Of a DNA stretch of 64,000 nt, positions 44,605 through 53,473 are shown in pieces. The notes under the pieces were generated by a model. The model was given only the letters and a program-made list of their open reading frames with translations, had not been told where the DNA came from and did no database searches. Origin of the DNA: a bacterium (GTDB taxonomy: Bacteria > Myxococcota_A > Bradymonadia > UBA7976 > UBA1532); NCBI GenBank assembly GCA_030427205.1, contig JAUHXC010000003.1, positions 124,001 to 188,000 on the forward strand, in the 5' to 3' direction. Numbering within the stretch: the stretch's first letter is position 1; each line of letters begins with the position of its first letter. A program made the position numbers and the translations under genes.

Positions 44605-47334
44605 CTACTTGTTGTCGCGCAGCCGCTTGAGGCGCGCCTCGACGCCCGCGCCGAGGTCCTGCTCGCTCTGGCTGGCCGTGCGGCGGGGCGAAGGCCGCTC
44701 GCCGGTGGCGTCGTCGAGATCTTCGAGGATCTCCAGCTCGTCGAGGCGCAGCGCGTTGGTCTTCATCGAGACCTTGTAGGTGGGGTCTTCTTCGGCCATC
44801 GGGCTGGACGCGGAGACCACCCGGGCCACCGGGCGCGGCTCGGCCGAAGGCAGCGCGTCGTAGGCCGCCGCCGGCACGTCGAGCGGCTCGAAGTCGCCGC
44901 TCTGCAGGATCTCGGCCTCCTCGATGATCTCGGGCGCGGCGTCGAGCAGGTCGTCGAGCGGCTCGTCGATGCTGTCCGGATCGGGCAGCGGGATCTCCAT
45001 CATCAGCTCATCGGCGCCGAGCGTCGGCTCGTCGTCGATCGCCGGCGCCGGCCGAGCGACGGTGCGCCCCGACGGCGGCAGCTCGGCGAGCTGGTCGTCG
45101 GTGATCGGGCTCAGCGCCGCGGTCCGATCGGGATCTGCGGCGCGCACGGGCGGGGTGGGCTCGGCCTTGAGCGGGGTCGCGTCGAGCCGCGCCTGCGACG
45201 CGCGGTCGCGGATCGCCGATGGATAGGGCCCGGTGCTGCCGCGGGTGATGCTGGCTCGCGGGCGCGGCGCATGGGCCCGCGGCGTCACCGAGATCGACGC
45301 CCGCGGCGCGGGAAACTGGCGCGGTCGCGGGGTGGGCTCGACCGCCTGCTCCGGCGCGTCGGTCGTCGGCGCGTCGGTCGTCGGCGCTTCGGCCATCGGC
45401 GCATCGGTCGTCGGCGCGGGGGTCTCGGCGGTGGGCGGCGAGGCCGCGGCGGGCGGCGCCGCCTCGGGTTCTCCGGTATCCTCGCCCATCGCGGCGTCGG
45501 CGGGCGGGCTCGACGCCGGCATATCGGCCTCCGCCGGCGGGATCGAGGCCGGCGGCGCGGTGATGGGCCCCTCGGCGGCGGGCGCTTCGAGCCCGAGGTC
45601 GCTCAGCTTCAGCGCGCCGGTCGGTTCGTCGTCGAACGCCTCAGTGGCGCCATCGAGGCTGTCATCCGCCGCGACGGCGTCGAGCGGCACGGCGTCTGCC
45701 AACGCGTCGTCCGCCGGCGCAGCGTCCGCCGGCTCGGCATCCACCGGTTCGGCGTCCGCTGGCCCGTCGCTCGGCAAGGCGCCGGCTGCGGGCTCGGGCT
45801 GCGCCGGTTCATCGGCGACGTCCGGTTCGAAGGCGACCGTCCGTTCGCCCCCAGGTTCGACGGGCGCGGGCGCCGGCGTCGGCTCGGCAGCGTGGGCTGG
45901 CTCGGGTACCGGCGGCTGCGCGACCGGGGCAGGGGAAGGCTCCTCGTCTCGCGGGATCGGCGCCGACGGGCGCGGGCGGCGCTCGGCCGGCGCGCGGCTG
46001 TCGGCCCGGTAGCCCGACGCGCTGGCACCGCTCGGATCGTCGCCGCTCGGCGCCATCGTGCGCGGCGGCCGGCCGGCGGTCGGATCGAGCGGCGCCGGGT
46101 GGGCCGGGGTCGCCTCTTCGGGCATCTCGCCCTCGGGCAGCCCCGGCAGCGGGCGCGGCGGCGCGATGAAGCCGGGTGCGCCCTTCACATCGAGCAGTTC
46201 GCAGATGGCCTGCGAGCCGAAGACCGCCTCGAGCGCCTCGTCGATGGTCTCCATGCGCCCTTCGAGGTCGTCGCGCGCCATGCGGTCGAAGATGTCGTCC
46301 ACCGCGTCGGGCAGCCCCTCGATCACCGCGCTCGGCAGGGGCGAGCGGCGCCCGGGCAGGTCGCCGACCAGCATCTCGTAGAGCAGGATGCCCAGCGCGT
46401 AGACGTCCGCCGCCGGGGTCGCCCCCTCGCCGCCGCGGAAGAGCTCGGGCGCCATGTAGCCCAGCGAGCCGTAGCCGACGTACGCCCGGCGCATGGTGGC
46501 CCCGTCGCGCTCGGCGATGCGGGTCAGGCCGAAGTCGCTCAGCTTCACGTTGCCGGTGGCGTCGAGCAGCACGTTCTCCGGCTTGAGGTCGCGGTGCACC
46601 ACCCCCTCGGCGTGGGCCGACTTGAGCCCCAGCGCTATCTGGATGAAGTAGCGCATCGCCACCGACGGCTCGAGCGGGCCGCCGTCGAGCAAGCCCTTGA
46701 GGTTGCCGCCGGGGGCCAGCTCCATGACGAAGTAGGGCGGGGCGTGATCCGGGTTCTGGTCGAGGATCTGCACGATGTACGGGCTGACGAGCCGCGCGTG
46801 CTCGCGCACCGCCCGCTCGAAGCGGCGCACGACCGCCTGGCGCTGATCGGGCCGGAAGACCTCGTCGAGCGTGTCGAGCATCTTGATGGCCACCGGCCGA
46901 TCGACGCTCAGCAGGCGCCCGCGCCACACCTTGCCCAGGCCGCCGCGGCCGATGCTCTCCAGGCGCAGATAGCGGGTATCGAGCCGCACGCCCGCCGAGG
47001 GCCGCGCGGCGGCCGGGCGGTCGACGAGCTGGTCGCCGAAGTGATGCTTCGCGTCCTCGGCCATGCCTTCGAGCTGGGTCTCGCGCCCGGCGACCGCCGC
47101 CTCGCCGGCTTTGGTCAGGGTGAGCAGGTCGGCCCGGCGGTCGAGGTCGATATAGCCGTAGCGCTCGAGAAACTGCACATACGCCTGGAACTTGAGCGCG
47201 AGGGCCCGCTCGATCAGCCGGCGGATGTCGCTGGCGTACGGCCGTCGACCGGCCTCGGCCTCGTCGCGCACGGTGCGCATCAGCAGGCGGGCGTCGTCCA
47301 CGACGCGGGCGGGGGTGGTCACCTCGGCTGCCAT
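44605..47334 (-). CDS. Serine/threonine protein kinase with winged-helix-like N-terminus and long disordered tail
   Basis: 909 aa. AGGAG precedes ATG 47334 by 5 bases. Residues 1-95 are a helical, winged-helix-like domain (DIRRLIERALALKFQAYVQF). The kinase (about 115-385) has GRGGLGKVWRG, AIKML, HRDLKPENVLL, DFGLTRI and APELF, so every catalytic residue is present. The last 520 residues are low-complexity Ala/Pro/Asp-rich sequence with APTTDAP and EPADAAPADD repeats and no membrane helix, ending in a basic helix (VEARLKRLRDN). The tail is probably a phosphorylation or interaction region. Predicted cytosolic, unlike the anchored kinase at 1915. Confidence 0.92.
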   Translation of the reverse strand: MAAEVTTPARVVDDARLLMRTVRDEAEAGRRPYASDIRRLIERALALKFQAYVQFLERYGYIDLDRRADLLTLTKAGEAAVAGRETQLEGMAEDAKHHFGDQLVDRPAAARPSAGVRLDTRYLRLESIGRGGLGKVWRGRLLSVDRPVAIKMLDTLDEVFRPDQRQAVVRRFERAVREHARLVSPYIVQILDQNPDHAPPYFVMELAPGGNLKGLLDGGPLEPSVAMRYFIQIALGLKSAHAEGVVHRDLKPENVLLDATGNVKLSDFGLTRIAERDGATMRRAYVGYGSLGYMAPELFRGGEGATPAADVYALGILLYEMLVGDLPGRRSPLPSAVIEGLPDAVDDIFDRMARDDLEGRMETIDEALEAVFGSQAICELLDVKGAPGFIAPPRPLPGLPEGEMPEEATPAHPAPLDPTAGRPPRTMAPSGDDPSGASASGYRADSRAPAERRPRPSAPIPRDEEPSPAPVAQPPVPEPAHAAEPTPAPAPVEPGGERTVAFEPDVADEPAQPEPAAGALPSDGPADAEPVDAEPADAAPADDALADAVPLDAVAADDSLDGATEAFDDEPTGALKLSDLGLEAPAAEGPITAPPASIPPAEADMPASSPPADAAMGEDTGEPEAAPPAAASPPTAETPAPTTDAPMAEAPTTDAPTTDAPEQAVEPTPRPRQFPAPRASISVTPRAHAPRPRASITRGSTGPYPSAIRDRASQARLDATPLKAEPTPPVRAADPDRTAALSPITDDQLAELPPSGRTVARPAPAIDDEPTLGADELMMEIPLPDPDSIDEPLDDLLDAAPEIIEEAEILQSGDFEPLDVPAAAYDALPSAEPRPVARVVSASSPMAEEDPTYKVSMKTNALRLDELEILEDLDDATGERPSPRRTASQSEQDLGAGVEARLKRLRDNK
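45355..45430 (-). repeat. Coding repeats in the kinase tail
   Basis: Four to five copies of GTCGGCGCRTCGGTC-type units encode (APTTDAP)n. Near-identical copies mark recent slippage in a disordered tail; a second cluster encoding EPADAAPADD lies at 45700-45770. Confidence 0.6.
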
Positions 47335-47405
47335 CGGTGCTCCTGAGTCGTCGTGCGCCGGGCCGATCTTCGGGCAGGACACCGGTCGATCGCGCCGATC
47401 GAAAG

Positions 47406-49148
47406 CTACTGCGGCGGGGGTGCTCGATCAAGTTCACGGCCCGGCGGCCCGCCCGCGGTCATCGGGTCGAGCGCCAGCCGCCAATGCACGGCGCCGTCGA
47501 CCTGCGCGCCGCGCACCGTCAACCGCCCGAAGCGCTCGCCGATGGCCCGCAGCGCCGTCACCCCGGCGCTGTCTTCGCCCGCGGCGCCGAGCACCTGCGC
47601 CAGCGCGATGAAGTCCACCCGGCCCTGCACCGCGACCCCCGGCGCCGGCTCGACCGCCAGCCGATCGATCAGCGCGCCGTGGGCCCCCGGGCCGAGGCCG
47701 AAGATCAGCGCTCGGCCGTCGCCGTTGCGGTGATCACCATAGGTCACCGGCATCGGCCCGGGGCGGGCGTGCACCTCCGGCGTGGGTCGGGTCGCGTCGG
47801 GGCCCAGCGGCGCCGGATCGACCGGGTGATCGGCGCCGACCCGGACCAGCCCGGCCAGCGTCGGCACCGCCTGACCTCCGACGCTCACCGCGTCCACCAG
47901 CGCCGCGGCCAGGGCTCGGCTGCGCGCGGGCCAGCCGCCGATCGGACCGGGCACCGGCAAGCGCTCGGGGCGCGCGAGGGCCGGCGCCAGCGCCAGCGCG
48001 GTCGGCCCGACGCTGAGGGCATGCCCCGCGGCGCAGCCGATCACCGAGGCCCAGTCGGCGGCGAGCCCGCCGAACGGCGCCGGATCGAGGGCCAGCTGCA
48101 TCGCCGCCGGCAGCCCGTCGAGCGTCGCGAGGGGCAGGGGGCCGACCGCGGCCGTCCACGCCCGGCGCCCGGCCTCGGTCAGACCCACCCGAGCCTCGAT
48201 GCGCGGGCGACCGTCGGGCGCGCCGAGCGCGCCCACGACGGCGGTGGTGTAGTGGCCCGCCTGCTGCCAGCGCTCGACGCAGCGGGTCAGCAGCCCGACT
48301 GACGCGAGCAGGACCGGGCGCCCTTTCTCGCCGGCGCCGTGGGTCCTCGCGAGCGCCGAGGCCGCCTGCAGGCCCGATTCGAGCGACGCCAGCATGCCCG
48401 GCACCAGCCCGCCGGCCAGCGGCCCGTCCAGGTTGGCCGGCCAGCGGATCTCCCCGCCGCGCAACGGGTCGACCTCCGCCTGCGGACCCGCCGGCAGCGC
48501 CACGTCGAGCGCGGCCTGGAGCCCCTCGGTCGTCTCGCGCAGCGTCAGGGCCAGCCGCAAGCCGCTCGCGTCGCGGGCCCGCCAGCCTCGGCCCGGGGAC
48601 TGCTCGACCGTGGCGCCCATGCGGCTCGCCAGCCGGTCGAGCCCGGCGCGCAGCCGCCCCGCGTCGTCGACCCCGGCGACGATACGCAGCCGCCAGACCG
48701 CCCGGCCGTCGGTGGCTGTCGGCTGGCCATCGAGGGCGTCGAGCAGCGCCCGGCCCAGATCGGGGCCATCGGGCGCGGCCAGGGCGATGCGCAGCGGCGC
48801 CTCCCGGTTGATGCCCCAGCCGGCCCAGCCATCCGCGGCGACCCCGCCCGGCGCCAGATCGGTCAGCCGATCTTCCAGCCCGGCGCGGGCCCGGCGCAGC
48901 GCCACGCCCAGCGGCCCCAGCGCGGTCTGGTCGCCCACCCGCCGATCGAAGGCGTCCAGTTGGGTATCGAGCAGCGCCGGCCGGATCTCGAGCCAGGCCA
49001 CCAGCGCGGCCGGCGCGCCGATCGGCGGCGTCGCCTGGGAGGCCGGCGGGCGGCCGGCGCAGGCGCAGAGCCCGAGCAGCGCGGTCCAGAGCAGCGCGGT
49101 ACGGGGCAGCGCGGTACGGGGCGGCCGCAGGGCGAGGGGACGGGTCAT
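47406..49148 (-). CDS. Lipoprotein of unknown function
   Basis: 580 aa from ATG 49148. The signal peptide ends in a LCAC lipobox at about residue 30. The mature protein is Ala/Leu/Arg-rich with repeated segments of about 40-60 residues (PLGVALRRARAGLEDRL, LRLALTLRETTEGLQAALD, MQLALDPAPFGGLAADW), consistent with two or more copies of an alpha/beta domain. No motif allows a family name. It follows the MYXO-CTERM protein gene by 40 bp and is probably co-transcribed with it. Confidence 0.78.
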   Translation of the reverse strand: MTRPLALRPPRTALPRTALLWTALLGLCACAGRPPASQATPPIGAPAALVAWLEIRPALLDTQLDAFDRRVGDQTALGPLGVALRRARAGLEDRLTDLAPGGVAADGWAGWGINREAPLRIALAAPDGPDLGRALLDALDGQPTATDGRAVWRLRIVAGVDDAGRLRAGLDRLASRMGATVEQSPGRGWRARDASGLRLALTLRETTEGLQAALDVALPAGPQAEVDPLRGGEIRWPANLDGPLAGGLVPGMLASLESGLQAASALARTHGAGEKGRPVLLASVGLLTRCVERWQQAGHYTTAVVGALGAPDGRPRIEARVGLTEAGRRAWTAAVGPLPLATLDGLPAAMQLALDPAPFGGLAADWASVIGCAAGHALSVGPTALALAPALARPERLPVPGPIGGWPARSRALAAALVDAVSVGGQAVPTLAGLVRVGADHPVDPAPLGPDATRPTPEVHARPGPMPVTYGDHRNGDGRALIFGLGPGAHGALIDRLAVEPAPGVAVQGRVDFIALAQVLGAAGEDSAGVTALRAIGERFGRLTVRGAQVDGAVHWRLALDPMTAGGPPGRELDRAPPPQ

Positions 49149-49188
49149 CGGGCGGCGGTCGGCGGGGGCGTCGGGCCGGGCGTGCGGG

Positions 49189-50718
49189 TCATCGGCGGCG
49201 CCGCCACCCGATCAGCGCCAGCAGGGCCAGCGGCCAGAGCGAGTCGGCGCTGCCCGGCGCCGCCCGACAGTTCAGGTCGTCGTCATTGCTCACCGTCGGC
49301 GGCTCCACCACCCGGAAGCCCACTGGCAGCGTCTTCGAGCTGTTATTGGGGTTGATCACCGCCACCGAGCGCTCGCCCAGCGCGGCGTCGGCCGCCACCT
49401 CGAGCTCCCAGAAGAGCGTGGTGTAGAACGGGTTGCCCGAGTCGCGGACCAGCCGCGGCTGGCTCAACGGGCGCAACCCACCGCCGGGGATCAGGATGCC
49501 CGCGCCGCAAGCGAAGGCCTGACCCTGGATCGCGACGGTCACCGGGCCCCCGCGCACGACCTCCTGCGGCACCACCCGATCGATGCCCGCCACGCTGGTG
49601 TAGTTGTCGGGGCAGTTGCCCAGGTCGGCCACCGCGCCGCCCCGACCCGGCTCGCCGGTGCCGTCGACGATCTCGAGCAGGCCGCCGGCGCTGGCCCGGG
49701 TGCCGTTGGGGTTGATCACCGTGACCGTCACCGGCCCGGGGCGCGCGTCGGGGGTCACGCTGAGGAAGTTGCGGATGCCGCTGTAGCCCGGGTGGCTGCG
49801 GCTGTTCTCGACCACCTCCGCCGGGGCGTAGGCCTGGATGCCCGGGTTGTCGAACTCGACCGTCGCGCCGCTGACGAAGCCGGTGCCCCAGACCCACAGC
49901 GCCACGTCGCGGCCCACGAAGGCGCCCGGCGGCGACGCGCCGGTGATCGAGTCGACGTCTCCGGCCCCCGCGCGCGGGGCGGGCACGCTGCCCGGCGGCA
50001 GGACCTCGAAGAGCTCGCGCCCGGTGGCCGAGGTGCCGTCGGGGTTGGTGACCGTCACGCTCACCAGACCGGTGGGCGCGTCGCCCGCGATCCGCATGAA
50101 GTACTGGATGCCATCGGCCTGCCCGTTCTCGCTCTCGGCGTTGGGCAGCACCTCGGGGATGGCCGTGCGGCCGTCGATCACCGCCGGGGCGATGCCGGGG
50201 TTGTCGAAGGTCACCCGGGCGCCGGGGGCGAAGGTCCCGCCGACCACCCACAGGTTCACCTGCTCGCCCTGCTCGGCGTAGTTCGGGCTGGCGCGGGTCA
50301 CCCGGTCGACCGACATCGCCGGCCCCTCGGGGGCTGGGGTCGGCTCGCCCTGGCGTCCGGGCAGGATCTCGACGAGGCCGCGCCCGATGGCCGACGCGCC
50401 GCTCGGCTCGATGACGATGACGTCCCGCGGACCGGCGGTGGCGTCGGCGGCGATGGAGAAATACAGCGCGATGCCGTCGCCCTGGCCGCCGTCGATGCGC
50501 TGGGCCTCGGGGATCAGATCGGCGGCCTGTACGGTGATGCCATCGCCGGTGATCTCGGCCCGCGCGCCGGGCGCGAAGCCCTGCCCGACGATCCACAGCA
50601 CCGCGTTCTCGGTGCCGGCGTACTGGGTCTTGCGCGACGCGGCGGTCACCGCGTCGACCGCCAGCGCGGGCACGGGCAGACACAGCGAGAAGACGAGCAG
50701 CGAGAAAGCCAGGCGCAT
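49189..50718 (-). CDS. Secreted IPT/TIG-like repeat protein with MYXO-CTERM anchor
   Basis: 509 aa. GGAG 5 bases before ATG 50718; signal peptide ending in ALA. Four tandem Ig-like units of about 110 residues share GTGFVSGATVEFDNPGI- and VTVINPNGTRAS-type motifs (about 20-130, 135-240, 255-360, 375-475), the pattern of IPT/TIG domains. The C-terminus is CRAAPGSADS, a hydrophobic run and WRRRR, a MYXO-CTERM-like anchor cleaved and retained at the cell surface in known examples. Likely surface adhesin or scaffold. Confidence 0.85.
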   Translation of the reverse strand: MRLAFSLLVFSLCLPVPALAVDAVTAASRKTQYAGTENAVLWIVGQGFAPGARAEITGDGITVQAADLIPEAQRIDGGQGDGIALYFSIAADATAGPRDVIVIEPSGASAIGRGLVEILPGRQGEPTPAPEGPAMSVDRVTRASPNYAEQGEQVNLWVVGGTFAPGARVTFDNPGIAPAVIDGRTAIPEVLPNAESENGQADGIQYFMRIAGDAPTGLVSVTVTNPDGTSATGRELFEVLPPGSVPAPRAGAGDVDSITGASPPGAFVGRDVALWVWGTGFVSGATVEFDNPGIQAYAPAEVVENSRSHPGYSGIRNFLSVTPDARPGPVTVTVINPNGTRASAGGLLEIVDGTGEPGRGGAVADLGNCPDNYTSVAGIDRVVPQEVVRGGPVTVAIQGQAFACGAGILIPGGGLRPLSQPRLVRDSGNPFYTTLFWELEVAADAALGERSVAVINPNNSSKTLPVGFRVVEPPTVSNDDDLNCRAAPGSADSLWPLALLALIGWRRRR

Positions 50719-50816
50719 CCGAACTCCGGGTGAAGGCGGCGAGACCGCGTCGGCAGAGTAGCAAGGCCGCGCCGGGCGTCGCCACCGATGGGTCCGGCAT
50801 ACCGGCCGGGCGGACC

Positions 50817-51800
50817 TCAGGGCTCGGCGGGCGGCGCCTCGGCGGGCGGCGGGCGCTGCGGCACCAGCAGCCCGCGGCGCACCGCCACCGCGTCGAGCGG
50901 GATCGGATCGATCAGCCCGCGGACCCCGGGCGCCTCGCGCAGCGGCGGCAGCCCCTGCGCCAGCCGGTCGCCCAGCCGCAGGAACTGCAGCCGGCGGACC
51001 TCGGGCACGATGCGGGCGCGCAGCTCGGCCTCGGCCTCTTCGAAGCTCTGGCGCTTCTCGGGGATGATCTCGTCGAGCCGCACGATGTGCCAGCCGAAGC
51101 GGCTCGGGAACGGCGCCGACGGCACGCCCACCCCTTCGATGGCGAACGCCGCGTCCTCGAACTCGTCGGCGTAGCGGCCCCGGCGGGAGAACGTGCCCAG
51201 GCTCTGGGCCTTGATCGCCAGCCCCTGCGCCTCGGCCTGCGCGGTGAACGCCGCCCCGGCCACCCGGAAGGCGTCGGCCGACTGCGGCGGGTCGGCCAGC
51301 AGCGCCGCCCGGATCTGCTCGGCCAGCGCCTGCGCGGCGTCGTCGAGGGCGCCCTCGGGCCGCCGATCGCCGGGCCCCGTCACCAGGATGTGCGCGCCGC
51401 GCCGCAGCTGCGGATGGTCGAAGAAGGCCCGGTTCTTCTCGTAGGACTCACGCACCATCGCCTCGGGCAGCTGCTCGGCGGTCCAGGTCGGCTCGAAGGT
51501 GCCGCGCAACCACGCCGCCGCCGCCGCCCGATCGCCCGCCGCCGCCACCTCGGGGTGCGCCTCGAGCCCCGCGGCGCGGGCCTCGGCGGCCAGCAGCTCG
51601 AAGTCGATCAGATCGTGCAGCGCCTGCCGCGGCGTGCGCTCGGGGTGCCGCTCGAGGTAGGCCTGCAGCCGGTCGGCCTCGATGGTGAAAACCCCGTGGG
51701 GCCCGCGCACCGTGGCCACCGGCTCGGCGGCCATGGCCGGCAGCGACCCCAGCGCCAGCGCCAGCAGCGCGCCGAGCAGCCCGTGCAGCGCGCTGCTCAA
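50817..51800 (-). CDS. Parvulin-type peptidyl-prolyl isomerase, exported
   Basis: 327 aa from TTG 51800, which overlaps the upstream stop as TTGA and lies 7 bases after GAGGAGG; the open frame continues upstream without a ribosome site. The signal peptide (LLGALLALALGSLPAMA) is followed by a helical N-terminal chaperone part and a parvulin (PpiC/SurA-like) domain at about 130-265 with LRRGAHILV, QSLGTFSRRGRYADEFEDAAF and FPSRFGWHIVRLDE. Such proteins catalyse cis-trans prolyl isomerisation and help fold envelope proteins. Fourth gene of a minus-strand operon with PDZ and membrane proteins. Confidence 0.87.
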   Translation of the reverse strand: MSSALHGLLGALLALALGSLPAMAAEPVATVRGPHGVFTIEADRLQAYLERHPERTPRQALHDLIDFELLAAEARAAGLEAHPEVAAAGDRAAAAAWLRGTFEPTWTAEQLPEAMVRESYEKNRAFFDHPQLRRGAHILVTGPGDRRPEGALDDAAQALAEQIRAALLADPPQSADAFRVAGAAFTAQAEAQGLAIKAQSLGTFSRRGRYADEFEDAAFAIEGVGVPSAPFPSRFGWHIVRLDEIIPEKRQSFEEAEAELRARIVPEVRRLQFLRLGDRLAQGLPPLREAPGVRGLIDPIPLDAVAVRRGLLVPQRPPPAEAPPAEP

Positions 51801-51994
51801 CCGGCGTCCTCCTCGCCCGAGCGACCGGCGAGCGCCACCAGCTCGAGGCCCAGGTGACCGATGGCCGCCGCGGCGAAGACCAGCAGGGCGCCGCCCACGT
51901 AGTCCCGCTCGCCGAGGGCGCGCAGGGCGAACCACAAGAGCGGCGCGGTGCTCACCAGGGCGCCGAGTCCGAGGGTGCGCAGCGTCAGATCCAT
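51797..51994 (-). CDS. Small two-helix membrane protein
   Basis: 65 aa with two hydrophobic helices (LGALVSTAPLLWFALRAL and GALLVFAAAAIGHLGLELVAL) separated by a short charged loop. Its stop overlaps the TTG start of the parvulin gene. No ribosome site is obvious at ATG 51994. The overlap and conserved operon order support it as real, but the function is unknown. Confidence 0.6.
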   Translation of the reverse strand: MDLTLRTLGLGALVSTAPLLWFALRALGERDYVGGALLVFAAAAIGHLGLELVALAGRSGEEDAG

Positions 51995-52036
51995 GGGGTC
52001 GGCGTCACGGTCGGGTCATCTCCAGCGATGGGGCGG

Positions 52037-52738
52037 TCAGCCCCGCAGGGCCCAGTAGAGCAACATCAAGAGCGCGAAGACCAGCCCCAGCAGGATGGCC
52101 CGCTCCTTCGAGCCGGGGGCCGGCACCCGCCCCCGCGCCAGATCGGTGGCCATCGCCAGCCCGATGAGCGTGCCCAGGAGCGCCAGGAAGGCCCCTGCCT
52201 GCCCCGTGCGGCCCGGAAAGCCGCCGTCGAGGGATCGGGCCAGGGGCGGCCAGATCGCGACCCCCAGGGCCGGTGCAGCGACCAGCAGGGCCGCCACCCA
52301 CGGCAGCGGATCGCGGGTCGTGCGGCTGTGGTCGGCGGTCTCGAGCGCCGCCCATGGCAGCGTCGCCCGCTCGGCCTCCGCCCGGCGCACGGCCCGCAGC
52401 CACCACAGCGCGACGACCAGGTAGACCGCGATGACGCCCAGGGGCACCAGGGCCGCCTCGAAGGCGCCCACCGGCAGCCAGTAGCCGGGGATCGTCCAGC
52501 CCAGCGGCGCGCCCACCAGCAGGAGCGGCGCGCTCGCCCGCAAGATGCCGAGGATGGCGGCGAAGGCGCCGAACGCACCCGAGACCAGCAGCCAGATCGA
52601 GCCGTCGCCGTGCATCGCCGTCGGCGCCACGACCAGCGCGATCTGAGCCGCCACCGCCGCGCCGATCACCGTCATCCGGCTCGGCTGGCGCAGCGTCATG
52701 GCGGGGGCCTCGGCGGCCGCCATCGGATCAGCCTTCAT
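52037..52738 (-). CDS. Multi-pass membrane protein of unknown function
   Basis: 233 aa, five to six hydrophobic segments (AAVAAQIALVVAPTAM, LLVSGAFGAFAAILGIL, ALVPLGVIAVYLVVALWWL, WVAALLVAAPALGVAIW, AGAFLALLGTLIGLAMA, AILLGLVFALLMLLYWAL) separated by charged loops. ATG 52738 lies 6 bp after the stop of the PDZ gene, with no separate ribosome site, indicating coupling. No transporter or enzyme motif can be recognised. Confidence 0.75.
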   Translation of the reverse strand: MKADPMAAAEAPAMTLRQPSRMTVIGAAVAAQIALVVAPTAMHGDGSIWLLVSGAFGAFAAILGILRASAPLLLVGAPLGWTIPGYWLPVGAFEAALVPLGVIAVYLVVALWWLRAVRRAEAERATLPWAALETADHSRTTRDPLPWVAALLVAAPALGVAIWPPLARSLDGGFPGRTGQAGAFLALLGTLIGLAMATDLARGRVPAPGSKERAILLGLVFALLMLLYWALRG

Positions 52739-52744
52739 CGACGG

Positions 52745-53200
52745 TCAGATGAGCGTCCAGCGGTACAGGTAGCGCTGCGTGCCCCGCAGCAGCTCGACCT
52801 CGAGCCGATCGGCGCCGCCGACCACCTCCCAGGCGCGCATGAACTGATCGGGGCGCTCGACCGGCTCGCGGTTGACCCGCAGCACCACGTCGCCCGGCTG
52901 CACCGCGCCGCCGTTGACCAGCGGCGAGTCGGCGGCGAAGCCGTCGATGCGGAAGCCCACGAAGCGCTTGCCGTTCATGTGCGGCGCGAGGCGCAGCGAC
53001 GCGATGAACTTCTGCGGACCGCCGGCGAGTACGCGCTCGACCACCGCCCGCTCCAGCTCGCCCTCGAGCAGGATCGCCTCGGTCTTCTTCTTCTGGGCGG
53101 CGGCCGGCGGCGCGCTGGCGGCCAGCGTCAGCGGCACGGCGAGCGCCGCGACGGCCAGCGCGGGCAGGATACGGGTACGCAGCGAAACGGGCAGGTGCAT
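52745..53200 (-). CDS. PDZ-domain exported protein (GspC-like C-terminal part)
   Basis: 151 aa from ATG 53200 (GAGGGCC upstream). The signal peptide ends in PPAAAQ. Residues about 60-150 form a PDZ-like domain (HMNGKRFVGFRIDGFAADSP, GGAVQPGDVVLRVNREPVERPD, DRLEVELLRG). The RFVGFRIDGFA...SP...GLQ-like opening resembles the PDZ domain of type II secretion GspC, but the N-terminal membrane anchor and HR region of GspC are missing and no other T2S genes are nearby. Probably a periplasmic adaptor for substrate binding. Confidence 0.78.
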   Translation of the reverse strand: MHLPVSLRTRILPALAVAALAVPLTLAASAPPAAAQKKKTEAILLEGELERAVVERVLAGGPQKFIASLRLAPHMNGKRFVGFRIDGFAADSPLVNGGAVQPGDVVLRVNREPVERPDQFMRAWEVVGGADRLEVELLRGTQRYLYRWTLI

Positions 53201-53473
53201 GTCTCGGCCCTCGGCGGTGGCGACCGGTGCACCATACGGCGATCGGCCGGACGCCGTCGAGCATGCGCCGCCCCGCGCCCGCGCCGGCGGCCGGGTGGCG
53301 AGGCACATGGGGGATCTACGCACCGGAAAACCCTCTGGGGCCGGCCGGATAACTCTCATAGCGCTCAAGCGGCGCTTCGGATCGCAGAAACCGCGCAGCG
53401 ATATTGATGACGACGGCGCATGACGGCATGGTGTGCGCCGAACCGGACCCAGACACCAGCACGGGATGTGGTC

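Noticed and set aside
52745..53200. Type II secretion gene gspC
   Set aside because: Only the PDZ part resembles GspC; the anchor and HR region are absent and no other T2S gene is nearby.
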